This document shows, piece by piece, positions 11,604 through 22,030 of a stretch of DNA of 64,000 nt. Positions within the stretch are counted from its first letter, which is position 1. Each line of letters starts with the position of its first letter. The notes under the pieces are model-generated. The model was given only the letters and a program-made list of their open reading frames with translations. It did no database searches and had not been told where the DNA came from. The stretch lies in contig JAHLEZ010000013.1 in NCBI GenBank assembly GCA_020726505.1, positions 310,001 to 374,000 of the forward strand, read 5' to 3'. The translations under genes and the position numbers were made by a program. The stretch comes from Leptodontidium sp. MPI-SDFR-AT-0119 (Eukaryota; Ascomycota; Leotiomycetes; Helotiales; Leptodontidiaceae).

Positions 11604-12504
11604 ATGACACGCGCACCTGTAATCGCGGTCTGCCACGGCGGTGGCCCCCTCCCAGCCCTAGGTGATCCTTCGCAAGCTGAGCTGATAAAATCCATAAGCG
11701 AGCGTGTCCCCAAAATCCTCGGTTTAGGTACCCCTAAAGCACCACGAGCCATCATTCTCGTTACCGCGCATTGGAGCGAGCGAGTTCCTACGATCAGCAA
11801 TAGCGAAACTCACAGTCTTTACTATGACTATATCGGCATGCCGGAAGAGGCATATCGATTGAAGTACGGGGCGCCAGGAAGTCCACAGGTCGCAGTAGAA
11901 GTATATGATGTGTTGGCGAAAGCGGGATTCACTCCAAGAGCAGATGCAAAGCGAGGTATGTACTGTACGAAGCAATGCAGTTACGGGAGGCAGAAAGCTT
12001 ACGGAAATGCCAACTTTAGGGTGGGATCATGGTGTCTTTGTTCCGATGATGTTGATTAATCCAAAGGCTGACGTACCTATCGTCCAGCTGTCGATCCTTG
12101 CCTCCGCCTCTCCTTCGCAGCATTTTGCTATGGGCCGTGCACTTTCGAGCTTAAGGGATTCAGGGATTGCAATCATTGGGAGTGGAATGCCGTCATTCCA
12201 TAATTTGCGGATTTTGTTTTCAAGCGCAATAAACGATGATGGGGTAAAAGCTAGGAATAAGGAGTGGAGCAACAGATTGTTGCGTACAGTACAGACTTGG
12301 GATTCTGAGGAGAGGGGGAAGAAGTTTGACAGCTGGAGGGACTGGATTGGCTCGAAGGAGGCACATCCTGTTGGTGGCGTGGAGCACTTCTTGCCCCTAG
12401 TTGTATGTGCAGGCGCCGGAGGGGATGGGAAGGCAGAATTCTTTGTGGATAATATTATGAGTACGAAGCAGTATTCTTACTATTGGGCAGAGACTTCTGT
12501 ATAA
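11604..12504 (+). CDS. Class III extradiol ring-cleavage dioxygenase (LigB/DODA-type)
   Basis: Family members open catecholic rings or act on DOPA-like substrates using a non-heme Fe(II). Exons are 11604-11955 and 12020-12504, giving about 278 residues, normal for the family. The N-terminus carries the metal-binding HGGGPLP. There follow ILVTAHWSERVPTIS, YYDYIGMPEEAYRLKYGAPG, and across the 64-bp intron the junction RGWDHGVFVPM with its conserved His. Later motifs are VQLSILAS and AIIGSGMPSFHN, with GVEHFLPLVVCAGAG near the end. All expected metal-ligand His positions appear intact. An in-frame ATG at 11505 would add 33 residues that could be a targeting sequence, but the conserved domain starts right after the 11604 ATG, so I prefer that. 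The physiological substrate is unknown. Confidence 0.88.
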
Positions 12505-13249
12505 GGGTCAAAGAGAGTGCTCAGATTTTTTGTATATTATCTGTTGGATCCTTCAAAATTTGGTCTGAATAAATTCGCGTCTGGTGGCACCAAAAAGAAA
12601 ATCACTTATTAGGGCGGGCATACTTTACCACCCAATGCACAGCCAGCTATCTATCGGATCTCACTCTTGCTCCCTTTCTTAACTCTATTACTTAATTTAA
12701 TAAAGCTAATTACAAAAGAGTTATAGGATTAAGTAGTACTAAGGAAAGACCGCCAATCATATTAATACGAAATACAAGTGAGGAATAAATAGACTAGGGT
12801 CATCGAAATGCGGATAAGGATACGGAAAGCAGTTTAACAAGAGCTAAAAGCCTATTTATATTAAGATCCGCGAGTCTATTAAGAAAGATTATCCTCGGAA
12901 TGCCCTAACTCCCGGTAAGCCCACCTGCCTAATGGTTAATCTGTGGTCCCGCTACCATAAGGACCCGAATTGTTTATTAATAACGTTTATTAATGAGGTG
13001 GGATTAGGACGTGTGAGCTAATAACCTAATACACTACTAGGGAGCAGCTAATAATAAGGAAAGGATAAGACGTTTATTAATGAGAAGAAACTAAGAGGTG
13101 TAAGTTAATAAAGCCGAACTCGATGCACTAATAAAGAGTGGCATTTAATTAATAAAGCGATTTTAGGAGATCTCTTGTCATTAGCTAGCGAGATAAGTCT
13201 CGATCATTTACACTAACTCGTTTAGTCTTTACATTTTTAAATAGGCGTA
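12505..13249. other. AT-rich decayed repeat sequence
   Basis: From about 12670 to 13250 the sequence is AT-rich, dense in TAATAA and TTATTAAT motifs, and has no usable frame. It lies beyond the 3' end of the pogo transposase remnant and may include that transposon's degraded end or a separate repeat. I could not find a terminal inverted repeat matching the 15180 end. Confidence 0.5.
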
Positions 13250-15088
13250 CTAGCTGGATATTGCTTTCTGCCAAAGACTCCAAGAATGCGGCTTGGAATG
13301 CAGGAATACAGCCTTCCTTGGTAATATGAGTACATTGCTGTCTTATCAAGTGCTCAATTTGTGGATTTCTTCAATGGCCCAAAACAACCGACATCGAGAG
13401 GCTGGAGAATGTGAGATGAATGAGGGGGCATACAAAGAGTAGTGATATTGTGTTCTTTGCAGTATTCCTCAAACTCGTCCGAGTGGTGACTTTCATGTCC
13501 ATCAAGAATCAAAAGGTGATGACCACCCAATTTTCGACAGAAAGTATACTCTTCGAAATGTCGAATCCAATCCATAGCTATCTCATTTGTAGTCCAGCCA
13601 TTATTGGAGACCCCCGTCCTCCAATGGGGCGGAAATTCGACTTCATCGTACCAAGAATCAAGGTGATTTTTTCCCGCAATAATGATGTACGGCGGGGCAG
13701 CATAACCCATAGAATTGACGGCCTGGACCACTGTAACCCATTCCCGATTGCCAGGCTGTATCTTCTTTGCTCTTGCACGCCCATCGGAGCTTGTCACGAC
13801 CATGATAAACCCGGTCTCGTCAAAGTTGTAACGTCTAACCCCACCCTTCCGGCCACCCGTTTACACCAAAAATCATCAAAACTCACTACTTTGAATAATT
13901 AATAACTTTATTAATTATTAATAAAACAAGCTAAAATTTAAGATTTGGAATATGTTTTACTAAGTCTTTTTAGCAATAATAGTTTTAAGTATTTCATATT
14001 ACGTAATATTACAAACTAAGTATTTGAAGTTCAAAAATATTTCCTCATACAAATTTGGTGTAAAAGTGACTTTTCTTATACTTTTAATAACTTTCTTTAT
14101 TATTAGTATAAAAACTTAAAACTTAATATTAAAGTAGAGTCTATATGGTACCTTCAGAATCTCAAGTTTCAGACTGATCCTTTTAGTAGTAGCTTTACAA
14201 TTTAGTAGGTTATTAAACACTATACAAAAAATTTGTATGAGAGAAATTAAATACTTAATAAAAAGGTAACTACTAATACAATTACTTTAAAACTTTTAAG
14301 ACTTCAAGATTTATATCTAATCTTCAACGGTTTCAAGTTTTAAATGATAATATTCATTGTTCATTACGTTATTAGTAAGTGATTTTTAACGTTTTTTGTA
14401 TGTAAAAATTCAAATTTAATATTACGTAATAATACATGATTCAAATTGTATTTCCTATTGGGAACTTAGTCTATAGAAGCTAGTAAGCGCAAATATAAAA
14501 AATTTATACATTATTATTAATTCGTTGTAGAGATATTAGTACTTCAAAATCGCACTTTTTGGTGTAAAAGGTGGCCGGAAGGGGGGGGTGGCCGGAAGGG
14601 TGGGGTTAGACGTTAGATGTCTTCCTCGCAGATTCGATATTTCGAGATTGTGTTGTATACAAGCTTGAACCAACCCCGAATAACCTCTGGATCTTCACAT
14701 TTAGCCCTCTGATAATCATATTTCCGTTGAAAACGCGTCCGGAGCTCTGGTCGTCGTACAAAATTTCCAGCCCATCGTGGTCCGATGTGTTCCCCACTAC
14801 GCGTCGCAATGATGCGATTTGCCATATCTTCCACAACACATAACCTGGGAGGAAATCCTTTCGCAGCTAGGTCAAGTATGTATTCAACAAGGACATTTTC
14901 TTTAGATCGGCCATCTTTCGAGAGTTGGCTAAAGTATCGCGTCGGGAAAGCATGTCGCGTAATCTACGACCTAGCTTGCGGTGGTCCACCTCAAAGATCT
15001 TAGATGCAGGTAGACGCGTAGTTTTGGGTTGTTTTGTAAGGCTTGAATAGCAAGATTCGATTGATTTTCATTGGTTTTTTTGAGGCAT
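13250..15088 (-). pseudogene. pogo-type transposase gene interrupted by a MITE-like insertion
   Basis: Read from 15088 downward, the frame starts MPQKNQ and soon meets TGA. It then gives KIFEVDHRKLGRRLRDM, part of the HTH N-terminus. After a frameshift near 14930 it gives VLVEYILDLAAKGFPPRLCV, EDMANRIIATRSGE (CENP-B type HTH), KYDYQRAKCEDPEVIRGWF and ICEEDI. Here a 783-bp element is inserted. On its far side come YNFDETGFIM (first catalytic Asp), VVTSSDGRARAKKIQPGNRE, HHLLILDGHESHH (second Asp) and SSHILQPLDVGCFGPLKK (third Asp). Then a frameshift precedes HITKEGCIPAFQAAF. About seven residues normally between GF.MG and VVTSSDG are missing. The catalytic triad codons survive, but the gene cannot be expressed as one frame. 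Confidence 0.88.
13831..14613. mobile_element. 783-bp non-autonomous MITE-like element with TA target duplication
   Basis: The ends are inverted copies beginning ACGTCTAACCCCACCCTTCC (13831 onward; inverted to 14613), identical for 28 bp. The right end then carries an extra copy of the CCCTTCCGGCCACC block before both ends continue into TTTTACACCAAAAA-like sequence. TA dinucleotides flank it (13829-13830 and 14614-14615), and excision with one TA rejoins the pogo transposase frame exactly between EEDI and YNFDETGF. The roughly 700-bp interior is extremely AT-rich and has no open frame, so it depends on a transposase encoded elsewhere or is a decayed copy. TA duplication suggests Tc1/mariner-type mobilisation. 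Confidence 0.9.
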
Positions 15089-15143
15089 TTTGAGGTTGAT
15101 TAAAAAATGATTTTTGAAGTAGAAGATTGGGTGTTTCGGGAAA

Positions 15144-15180
15144 TTTTGCACATTCACTTGTTTTGCACATTCGCTATGCA
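15144..15180. repeat. Subterminal direct repeats near the pogo 5' end
   Basis: TTTTGCACATTC occurs twice, at 15144-15155 and 15161-15172, just upstream of the transposase start. Repeats of this kind near a pogo terminus are plausible transposase-binding or terminal repeats. The matching far end was not found. Confidence 0.45.
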
Positions 15181-15344
15181 CTCACGTAAATCGATAAGTA
15201 AGTTCTAGTGGCGCCTAGCACGCCAATGAGAAGCAACCACAGATTCGGTAGAAAAGCCCGACGACGGCGACACGTCTTTTACACACAACTCTGGCCGCAA
15301 TCATCTGCACTCTCTGGCCCTGGCAGCTTCATAGTCCCGAGAAT

Positions 15345-17224
15345 ATGTTCCGCTATTCTCCTTTACCAGGTCCTGGCAGCACCCGATTGCTCCGCCTGAT
15401 AGCACACCCAGAAGAAAATTCTTGCATCGAATGCCAGCTCTTCGTTTACCCTCTACAAACCTTAGGGGACGGAGCCCATTTATACGAAGCTTTGTCTTAT
15501 GTATGGGGCGATCAGAAAAATCTTCAGTCCATTTCCGTTGATCAGCATGATTTGCCCATCACAAGAAACCTTCACGCGGCACTGTTGTGTCTTCGGGATC
15601 GCATCCTTGACCGATTTATATGGGTAGATGCTATCTGCATCAATCAAGAAGACAAGCTAGAGAAGGGGAGGCAAGTTCAGTATACGGCTGAGATATACAG
15701 TAGAGCAAGTCGTGTAATTGTTTGGCTTGGATCTGTTGAAAACGACAGCGATCATGCGATCGAAGCAATACGACTTGCTGCAGAGGAGATGTCCACCAAG
15801 TCCTTGGTTGAGGAACCAACGAAGCAAGCTGTCCTTTCCCTTGTCAGACGGTCTTGGTTTAGGCGCATTTGGGTAAGGATACACGCTTTCGATGGCATGA
15901 GTATGTGTAACTAATGAAGATGATGCAGGTACTCCAAGAGGTTGGCGCTGCTCGAAATGTCCTTCTCAAATGTGGACGGAAGGAAATTGGCGGGTACGCA
16001 TTCTGCGCAGCTTTAAACTTAAGATCGTTCGACCGACTTTACGATGATTCTCCTAACTTACGGAGTCTGATCCGTTCAGTGATCTACCTCATTAGAGGGG
16101 CAGTATTTCGACCAAAAGTCCTAACGAAGTCATCAAGCACGTTCTCTCTGCGCATACGCCCCCTCGGTGAGCTGATAGAGATGTACCACACCCGTGAAGC
16201 TAGCAGGCGCCACGATAAGATCTTTGCATTGCTTGGCATGAGCTCTGATGACTCTATCGCCGCTGAGCTACTCCCTGACTACGAACTTCCTTGGGAGAAA
16301 CTCCTAGAGCGACTCGTCAGGTTTTTACTTTGTGAACAGATATCTGTAAAGACGTGGGCAAGTACAGAAATTGCAGTCATCAATAGCCAGGGCTGTATTC
16401 TTGGTCGCGTCTCCTCAGAAGATAGTTCTGATCGCAACGACATACAGCAGGTCTACATTACGTCGAAGTATGGATCTGAATACCTGGGTTCTCAAAAGTC
16501 ATGGACTCTTCAGGCTTCAGCGAAACCTGTACAGGTGGGCGACCTCATCTGTTTGCTACGTGGGGCTACAAAACCGATGATCATCAGGCTTTGTAGGGAT
16601 TACTTTGCAGTTATCATGATTTCTGTTACTCCTCCGGGAATTGAAAGTGGAAATATTGGATATTTCGAATTGCCAATCGCCTACTTCCGATCCGAATTTT
16701 TACTTGTCTGGGACTGGGAAGAACTACAGGGCAACTTGGAGGCTCAAAACTACGAGACAATGGTAGGCAAGCGAGTAGCTGAGCGTCCGAACGCAAGGAT
16801 TGGAGGTCATCTGGACAAAATGATCAGATTGTGGAACGTAGGGCTGGTACTGGAAGACGCGGGAGAGTACAAAAAGTCAGAAGACAGGCTTCATGAAGCC
16901 CTAGAAGGCTATGAGCGTGCCTGCGGTAAAGAAAATCTGAGCACGATAAACTGCATGGAGAGACTTGCAGTGGTGTGCTGGAAGATGAAGCAATGGGCAG
17001 AGGCAGAGACGTGGTTCAAGGAAGTGATAGAGACGAGAGAGAATGTACAAGGGATTAACCATCAAGACACCAAGAACAGTATAGCAAACCTGACATCGAT
17101 GTACCGAGACCAAGACTCGAAAGTGCCTCGAGTTCGGCCGCCTGCAGATACTCTCAACATTCCGGGGATGACGAGGTCAAAGTCTCCCCCGACGGCAAAA
17201 TCACCCACACCGGAGCAAAATTAG
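15345..17224 (+). CDS. HET-domain protein with C-terminal TPR repeats (NLR-like incompatibility gene)
   Basis: HET domains trigger heterokaryon-incompatibility cell death in fungi when activated by a sensor region. Exons are 15345-15872 and 15929-17224 (56-bp intron, RIW|VLQEVG in frame), giving 607 residues. The N-terminus has the standard HET blocks: YEALSYVWGD at about residue 46, LPITRNLHAALLCLR, FIWVDAICINQEDKLEKGRQV, IYSRASRVIVWLG, then RRSWFRRIWVLQEVGAA across the splice and RRHDKIFALLGM. Residues about 490-590 form TPR repeats: LWNVGLVLEDAGEYKKSEDR, ALEGYERACGKENLSTI, and W.EAETWFKEVIE. The last 30 or so residues (RPPADTLNIPGMTRSK) are not HET or TPR. They match the linker that precedes fungal PFK-2 domains, and the PFK-2 core starts at once downstream, one frame over. 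See the next entry. Confidence 0.85.
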
Positions 17225-17232
17225 TTGTGATA

Positions 17233-18663
17233 ATGGTCGGCTTACCTGGTCGAGGACAATCACGAGTAACAGACAAGGTACGACGCTACCTTTCTTGGCA
17301 GCAGCATCATACCAAAACCTTCCGTATGAACAATGGTCGAAGTATCGCATCCAGGACCGATTCCACAGAGAAAGCAGAGGTTTTTGAAAACGAGAGGGCT
17401 TCATTCATTCGAGAAAACCTCGCCTTATCTACCTTAGATGACCTTTTGGAGCACCTCCTGTTTCAAGGTGGCTCAGTCGGTATCTTGGATGCCCTGAACC
17501 TTACTCTTGAGCGGCGAAATGCATTGTACAAACATGTTAAAGAAAGGGAGCCTAAGCTAGGTATTGTCTTTATCGAAAGCATGTGCGATGATGTTCAGGT
17601 CTGTTCTGCTTGTGCTTCAGTTGTATGCTGCTGACTTTGAAATTAGCTTCTTGAGACCAATATAGCATCTGAAATTCGTAGTCCTGATTATGAGGGCAAC
17701 GATCCAGCAAGCTCTTTGGCTGATTTCAAGAAACGCCTTCGGGCGTATGAGAGCGTATACGTTCCACTCGGATTCTACGAAGAGGAAAAAAATATGCAAT
17801 ACATCAAAGTGATTGATATTGGTCGCAAGACCATTCATCATCGTCTCCAAGGGTTTCTCACTGGTACCATCGCCTCTTATCTTAGCACATTCAATACATC
17901 TCCGCGACAGATTTGGATCACACGTCACGGGCAATCTTACGATAATATTTTAATCAAAATTGGAGGCGACTCAGATTTGACTGAAGTAGGCGTACATTAC
18001 GCTTCGGCTCTCTACAAGTTTATCAATAGGAAACGAGCCGAGTGGGATGAGAACCAACAATTACGCCATTATAATGCTTTGGAAGCCGCACAAGATTCAT
18101 GGCCAGGAGACAAAACTCCACCCAATCCGGATACCTTCGGGGACGGTGAATCCAAGAATTTCTGCGTCTGGACGTCCATGCTCAAGCGCAGCATCTGCAC
18201 GGCCAAGGAATTCGAAGAGGACGACGACTACGACGTCATGGCCTGGGAAATGCTCAATCAGCTCAATACCGGATATTTTGAGGGTCTGACATTTGAGGAA
18301 ATTGAAGTGAGATTTCCAGAAGAACACGCGAAGCAAAGAGCTGATAAGCTTCATTACATCTACCCTGGAGTTGGCGGAGAAGGATATTTACAGGTCATCT
18401 CTCGTCTTCGAGAGTTCATCCGCGAAATGGAGCGTATCAAGGACCACATACTCGCTATTGGTCATACTTCTATTTGTCGAGTTCTTATGGCCTATCTCTT
18501 GGATCTCACCCGAGATGATATTGCCGACCTAGATATGCCGCTGGGTATGCTTTATTCCGTCGAAACAAAGGATGATGGCATTGAGCTTCATGCGTATAGG
18601 TACAAAGAGGATGCTTCAGATTTCATGGAGGTTCCTAGCCATTTAAGCTCTCAAAGACTATAA
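17233..18663 (+). CDS. Degenerate 6-phosphofructo-2-kinase/fructose-2,6-bisphosphatase
   Basis: The family makes and removes fructose 2,6-bisphosphate, the cytosolic switch of glycolysis. Exons are 17233-17598 and 17647-18663, joined as DDVQ|LLETNI. The frame is already family-like before the ATG (AKLVVIMVGLPGRGQS), so the true N-terminus probably lay upstream, in the tail of the HET frame. In the kinase half the P-loop Lys is Gln (GRGQS, normally GKS) and DATN is DALN. The phosphatase half keeps ITRHGQSYDN and AIGHTSICR, both catalytic His present. RHGE is RHGQ, and the acid/base Glu of LxEIxAG is replaced (LNQLNTG). Other family blocks are KIGGDSDLT, VWTSMLKRSICTA, YESVYVPLGF and YPGVGGEGYL. 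Both activities may be weak or lost. It could be a non-catalytic regulator, a decaying copy, or part of a HET-TPR fusion. Confidence 0.82.
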
Positions 18664-19439
18664 GATCATTAGGTGCGCTGCATGCACCGGCATGGAGAGA
18701 CCAGTTACATCAACATCATATTCAGTTCGGCCAGCGGTTTTTATCTCCCAACATCGCTTTTCAGGCCGGGCTTGGCTTGGCTGGGCTGGTCCAAATGATC
18801 AATCACAGCTATTGCCTCGGAGAATTGGAGTCCAAAAAGCCCTGGCAAGTCTGAGAGATTGAGAGTGTTGGCCCAACTCCTGCAAGAATGTCCAATCAGA
18901 GGCAGCCACGACCTCACAGCACAAAGCATATGGCTAGGACATAAGGCACATTAATGCTAAATCCTTTACTATAGACAGTATGAACCGCTTCATGCAACAT
19001 TCCAGTAGATGTTATGCACAGCCTTTGGACGTTGCCTAGCTCGCGACAGCTAACAGGTGTACGACTATAAACCTATTAGTTAAGTAACTGTACTAATATG
19101 ATAATTCTACCTTACTTTGGCTTTACTTAGCCTACCTTACTAGGCTTAATTAAGTAACTAAAGCGACGGTAGCTTAGTAATTAAAGTAGTTATACAGACC
19201 TAGAAATGCCCCCTTACTAGAATTATTAATCACACTAATATCACTTCGTTTCAAGTTTATTAGCCTTAAAGATTTAGCGGAAGTATATTTTAAATTAGTT
19301 TAAACTAAGCCTTAGCTATTTTTTTAATATTATTTAATTTCTATTTACCTTTTATATATTAATTTATATCTTTTATAATTTCGATATATAAGGCTTAAGG
19401 TGCAAGCTAAGACTTTATTAAAAGAGCTTTCCATTGGGC
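18664..19439. other. Intergenic with AT-rich decayed repeat (about 18990-19440)
   Basis: After the PFK-2 stop the sequence is ordinary to about 18980, then becomes very AT-rich with many TAAGTAA/TTAGT motifs and no open frame. The part around 19230-19320 is an inverted relative of 8640-8770. A short palindrome (TTAAGGAGGCGAAGCCTTAA) lies near 19446-19467 at the edge of the relic. Confidence 0.5.
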
Positions 19440-19478
19440 TTTTCGCTTAAGGAGGCGAAGCCTTAAATACTGTGTGGA

Positions 19479-19882
19479 GTGACCATGGCAGGGCTTGTAC
19501 TGCCCCTTGAAAAGTCCGCCGGGATGGCAGGTAGACAGCTCCAGGAGACAAGCTCTGAATTGTCAGTCGCATTTAGAATACTGAGAGAGGCTCGTGAGCA
19601 CTCTAGCACTGCAGCGACGCTGTTGGATTCCATCGAGAAAGTCCTTTGGAAATACAAGATGCCTACTCCGGCCGCGAGTCCCTTGCCCGACGGAGGATAT
19701 GAGGGGGCGCGGACATGCGTGTAGGTCAGGAAAGTAGTTCCCACTGGCCGAATGGGAGTCAGGCGCATGATTCTGGGCTATTTTCAGGTTGTGAAGGATC
19801 GCTGCAGGATTTTGACCCCAATGTTGACTTCGAGGTTTTGGATTGGGACAGCATTCTATCTGGTTTGAATTCTTCATTCACA
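19479..19882 (+). pseudogene. C-terminal fragment of an unidentified gene, with frameshift
   Basis: A plus-strand frame at 19479-19724 (LSVAFRILREAREHSSTAAT, LLDSIEKVLWKYK) is helical and coding-like. After a frame change near 19690-19700 an acidic tail continues (SLQDFDPNVDFEVLDWDSIL) to TAA at 19880-19882. The pattern, a helical end followed by an acidic, aromatic-rich tail, resembles the C-terminus of fungal Zn2Cys6 transcription factors, but the DNA-binding part is absent and the left side is AT-rich relic. I regard it as the truncated remnant of a gene destroyed by repeat insertion. The identification is an inference. Confidence 0.4.
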
Positions 19883-20088
19883 TAAATAATGTGAACCAAT
19901 ACCTGCTTACCGTGAATTGCGAAGATTGGAGGGAGGGGATGCGATTTTGTGGAACGAGAGAAGTCACACATCTTGAGTTAGATCCAATCTGGACAGCTTA
20001 AACATAGCAGCCCAATCAAAATTATATGTAACTATATACAAGAGAAACCAGGGCAATCGTAGCGAGAACTACAACAAGGCGTTTTCTT

Positions 20089-22030
20089 TTACTCCTTTAG
20101 ATCGACATCAAATCTCTCAATGGGCTTCTTAAATGCCCGCGTCTTTGCCTTGATCTCAAACAAGTAGTCTAGCTCCTCGTAAGTCTTCGATTTGGTTTCC
20201 GGCAGGACGAACCACACCAGGGTGAAACCCAAGAGACAGAATCCAGCGAAGACAAATCCTATCTTAGCACCGAGATTTGCGGCGTCAGCGTTAAAGAGAT
20301 ACGGCACGGCAATTGTGAAGACTCCTCCACCAAAGGCGTTCACGAGAAATCCGATTCCTGAAGACTTCGCTCGCAGTCTACTTGAAGACACTTCGTTTGC
20401 CACTACTGGCCAGACACTTCCAAGCCCAAGAGCAGTAATACTGCCAACGAGTAGAATGGAAGCTCCGACGTAACTGCGCCATACAATGTTAGTCAAGGAA
20501 CTTAGAAACTGTCAAATTAGGGGGCCACTCACGTCAAAGCCTTTGTGTCATGCTGATAGAATCCAGCTACACCCATCGTAACAAACACAATTCCCACTCC
20601 AGCAGTACTCGCTAGAGTAAGGAATCGCCTACCCAACGAGGACATGGTGAACCACGAGATATAGGTGCAAGCGATCTGGAGCCCGGTGCCGATTTGAGAG
20701 ACTTGTAGGGACTTGGTCGGAGACATTCCTGCCATTATCAGGAAATAGTTGGCGTTTGAAAGCAGCGAGACACCCAGGAAATGTTGCATAGTTGTGATCA
20801 AGATGATGATCCAAGTCCTGCGAGCATTTGTGCCTTTGAAACAGTCGGCATATGTGGCAGTCTCTGCTGAAGCTGCTATGGCTCGTTCGTGATCTATGGT
20901 TGACTGGATGATGTTCAAGCCCGCTGCAACGTCTGCTTTGGATCCATGGAGTCTTATGTATGCTTTCTCTGCTGCTGAACGCTTGTTTTTGGTGATCAAA
21001 TATGTTGGACTTTCTGGGAGGATGAACGCTGTGATTATGGCCAGTCCGGAGAATCCCCATTGGACGGCGAATGGGATCTCCATGAAGTTAGTGATGTGCC
21101 CCCCAGCTATAATCCAAGATATCAACATACCTTAAAAGCAGAAGTGTTGATGATTGCAATTCTGGTGAATACCAAAGTTACAGCGATCATTTGGCCGACT
21201 CCCTGCACCGTGGTCAGCTAACCAGGTTCCCAGCACGAAAATATAGAAACACTTACCACAACAAAGGCAAAGAAGCCAAGGAGAGCTCCTCGAAGTCTGG
21301 GTGGCGCAACTTCAGAGACATATGTTTGGCAAGCCGACATCAGCATACCCATTCCGATACCAATTATCAGCTTGGCAAAGAAGAAAGCCAAACGACGGCC
21401 GTCAAGTGATGCAACATCGGCCGAGGTGTAAGCCAGAACCGTTCCTGAATTTCCGTTAGCATAATTAAGAAGGAACATGACGCTTTTGCCAGAACGAAGG
21501 ACAGGGAGTAGTTAGTTACCAATAGCTGTGATCACGCCTCCAAGAATGTAAGCAACCCGTCTCCCAAATTTGTCTTGGATGAAGCCATTGGAGAAAGCTC
21601 CGAGCATGATACCGAACTGAACGAAAGCAGTCCAAAGACTCTGCCATTTCGCAGGTAGGATCAGCTGGCCATTGTACAACTCGCCGTACGAGATCCTGAA
21701 GATATGTTAGCGATCTCGAACTGAGATTCTACTACTGAGCCTGGTAGCATTCACTCACGAGAAAGCAGGAAGAGCCACACAGGCACCAGTAACCAAAATA
21801 TCATAGCCAAACAGAATCGAACCTGAATTGGCTATCACGGCATAGCTGATGACTCTTGGATTGTCCTTGATGATCTGCCAGATAGACTTTCCATCGTCAA
21901 GATCGACGGGGATGACGGAGGCGGCTGCTTGCTTGTCACTGATGTGTTCTTGCTGAACGACTTGAGCCTTGTCTGACTGACTCCCGTCATAAAGAGTTGT
22001 TGTTTTCGTGGTTGATTCATGAGTGGCTAT
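20089..22030 (-). CDS. MFS sugar transporter (SP family), start codon apparently lost
   Basis: This is a proton-coupled sugar permease of the plasma membrane, 12 transmembrane helices expected. Minus-strand exons are 22030-21759, 21695-21520, 21444-21257, 21202-21131, 21077-20533 and 20473-20089. Family motifs are ANSGSILFGYDILVTGA (TM1), QDKFGRRVAY (the DxxGRR loop between TM2 and TM3), APPRLRGALLGFF, LPESPTYLI (PESP motif), SLGRRFL, VANEVSSSRLRAKSSG and VLPETKSKTYEEL near the C-terminus. The conserved frame runs upstream to ATA GCC ACT CAT (ATA at 22030-22028) with no ATG in it. The nearest ATG (22020) is in another frame that ends after 61 codons. ATG to ATA at this point (CAT to TAT on the plus strand) would be one C-to-T change. 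A TATA-like TATATAAGG sits about 160 bp upstream. The substrate class is uncertain. Confidence 0.85.

Noticed and set aside
21078..21130. 24-bp intron ending at TTATAG in the transporter
   Set aside because: Too short for a fungal intron and gives the wrong protein. The 53-bp intron ending CATGGAG restores NTSAFK|IPFAVQW.
21835..22020. ATG at 22020 as transporter start
   Set aside because: That frame gives 61 codons of non-transporter sequence and a stop; the transporter frame is a different one.
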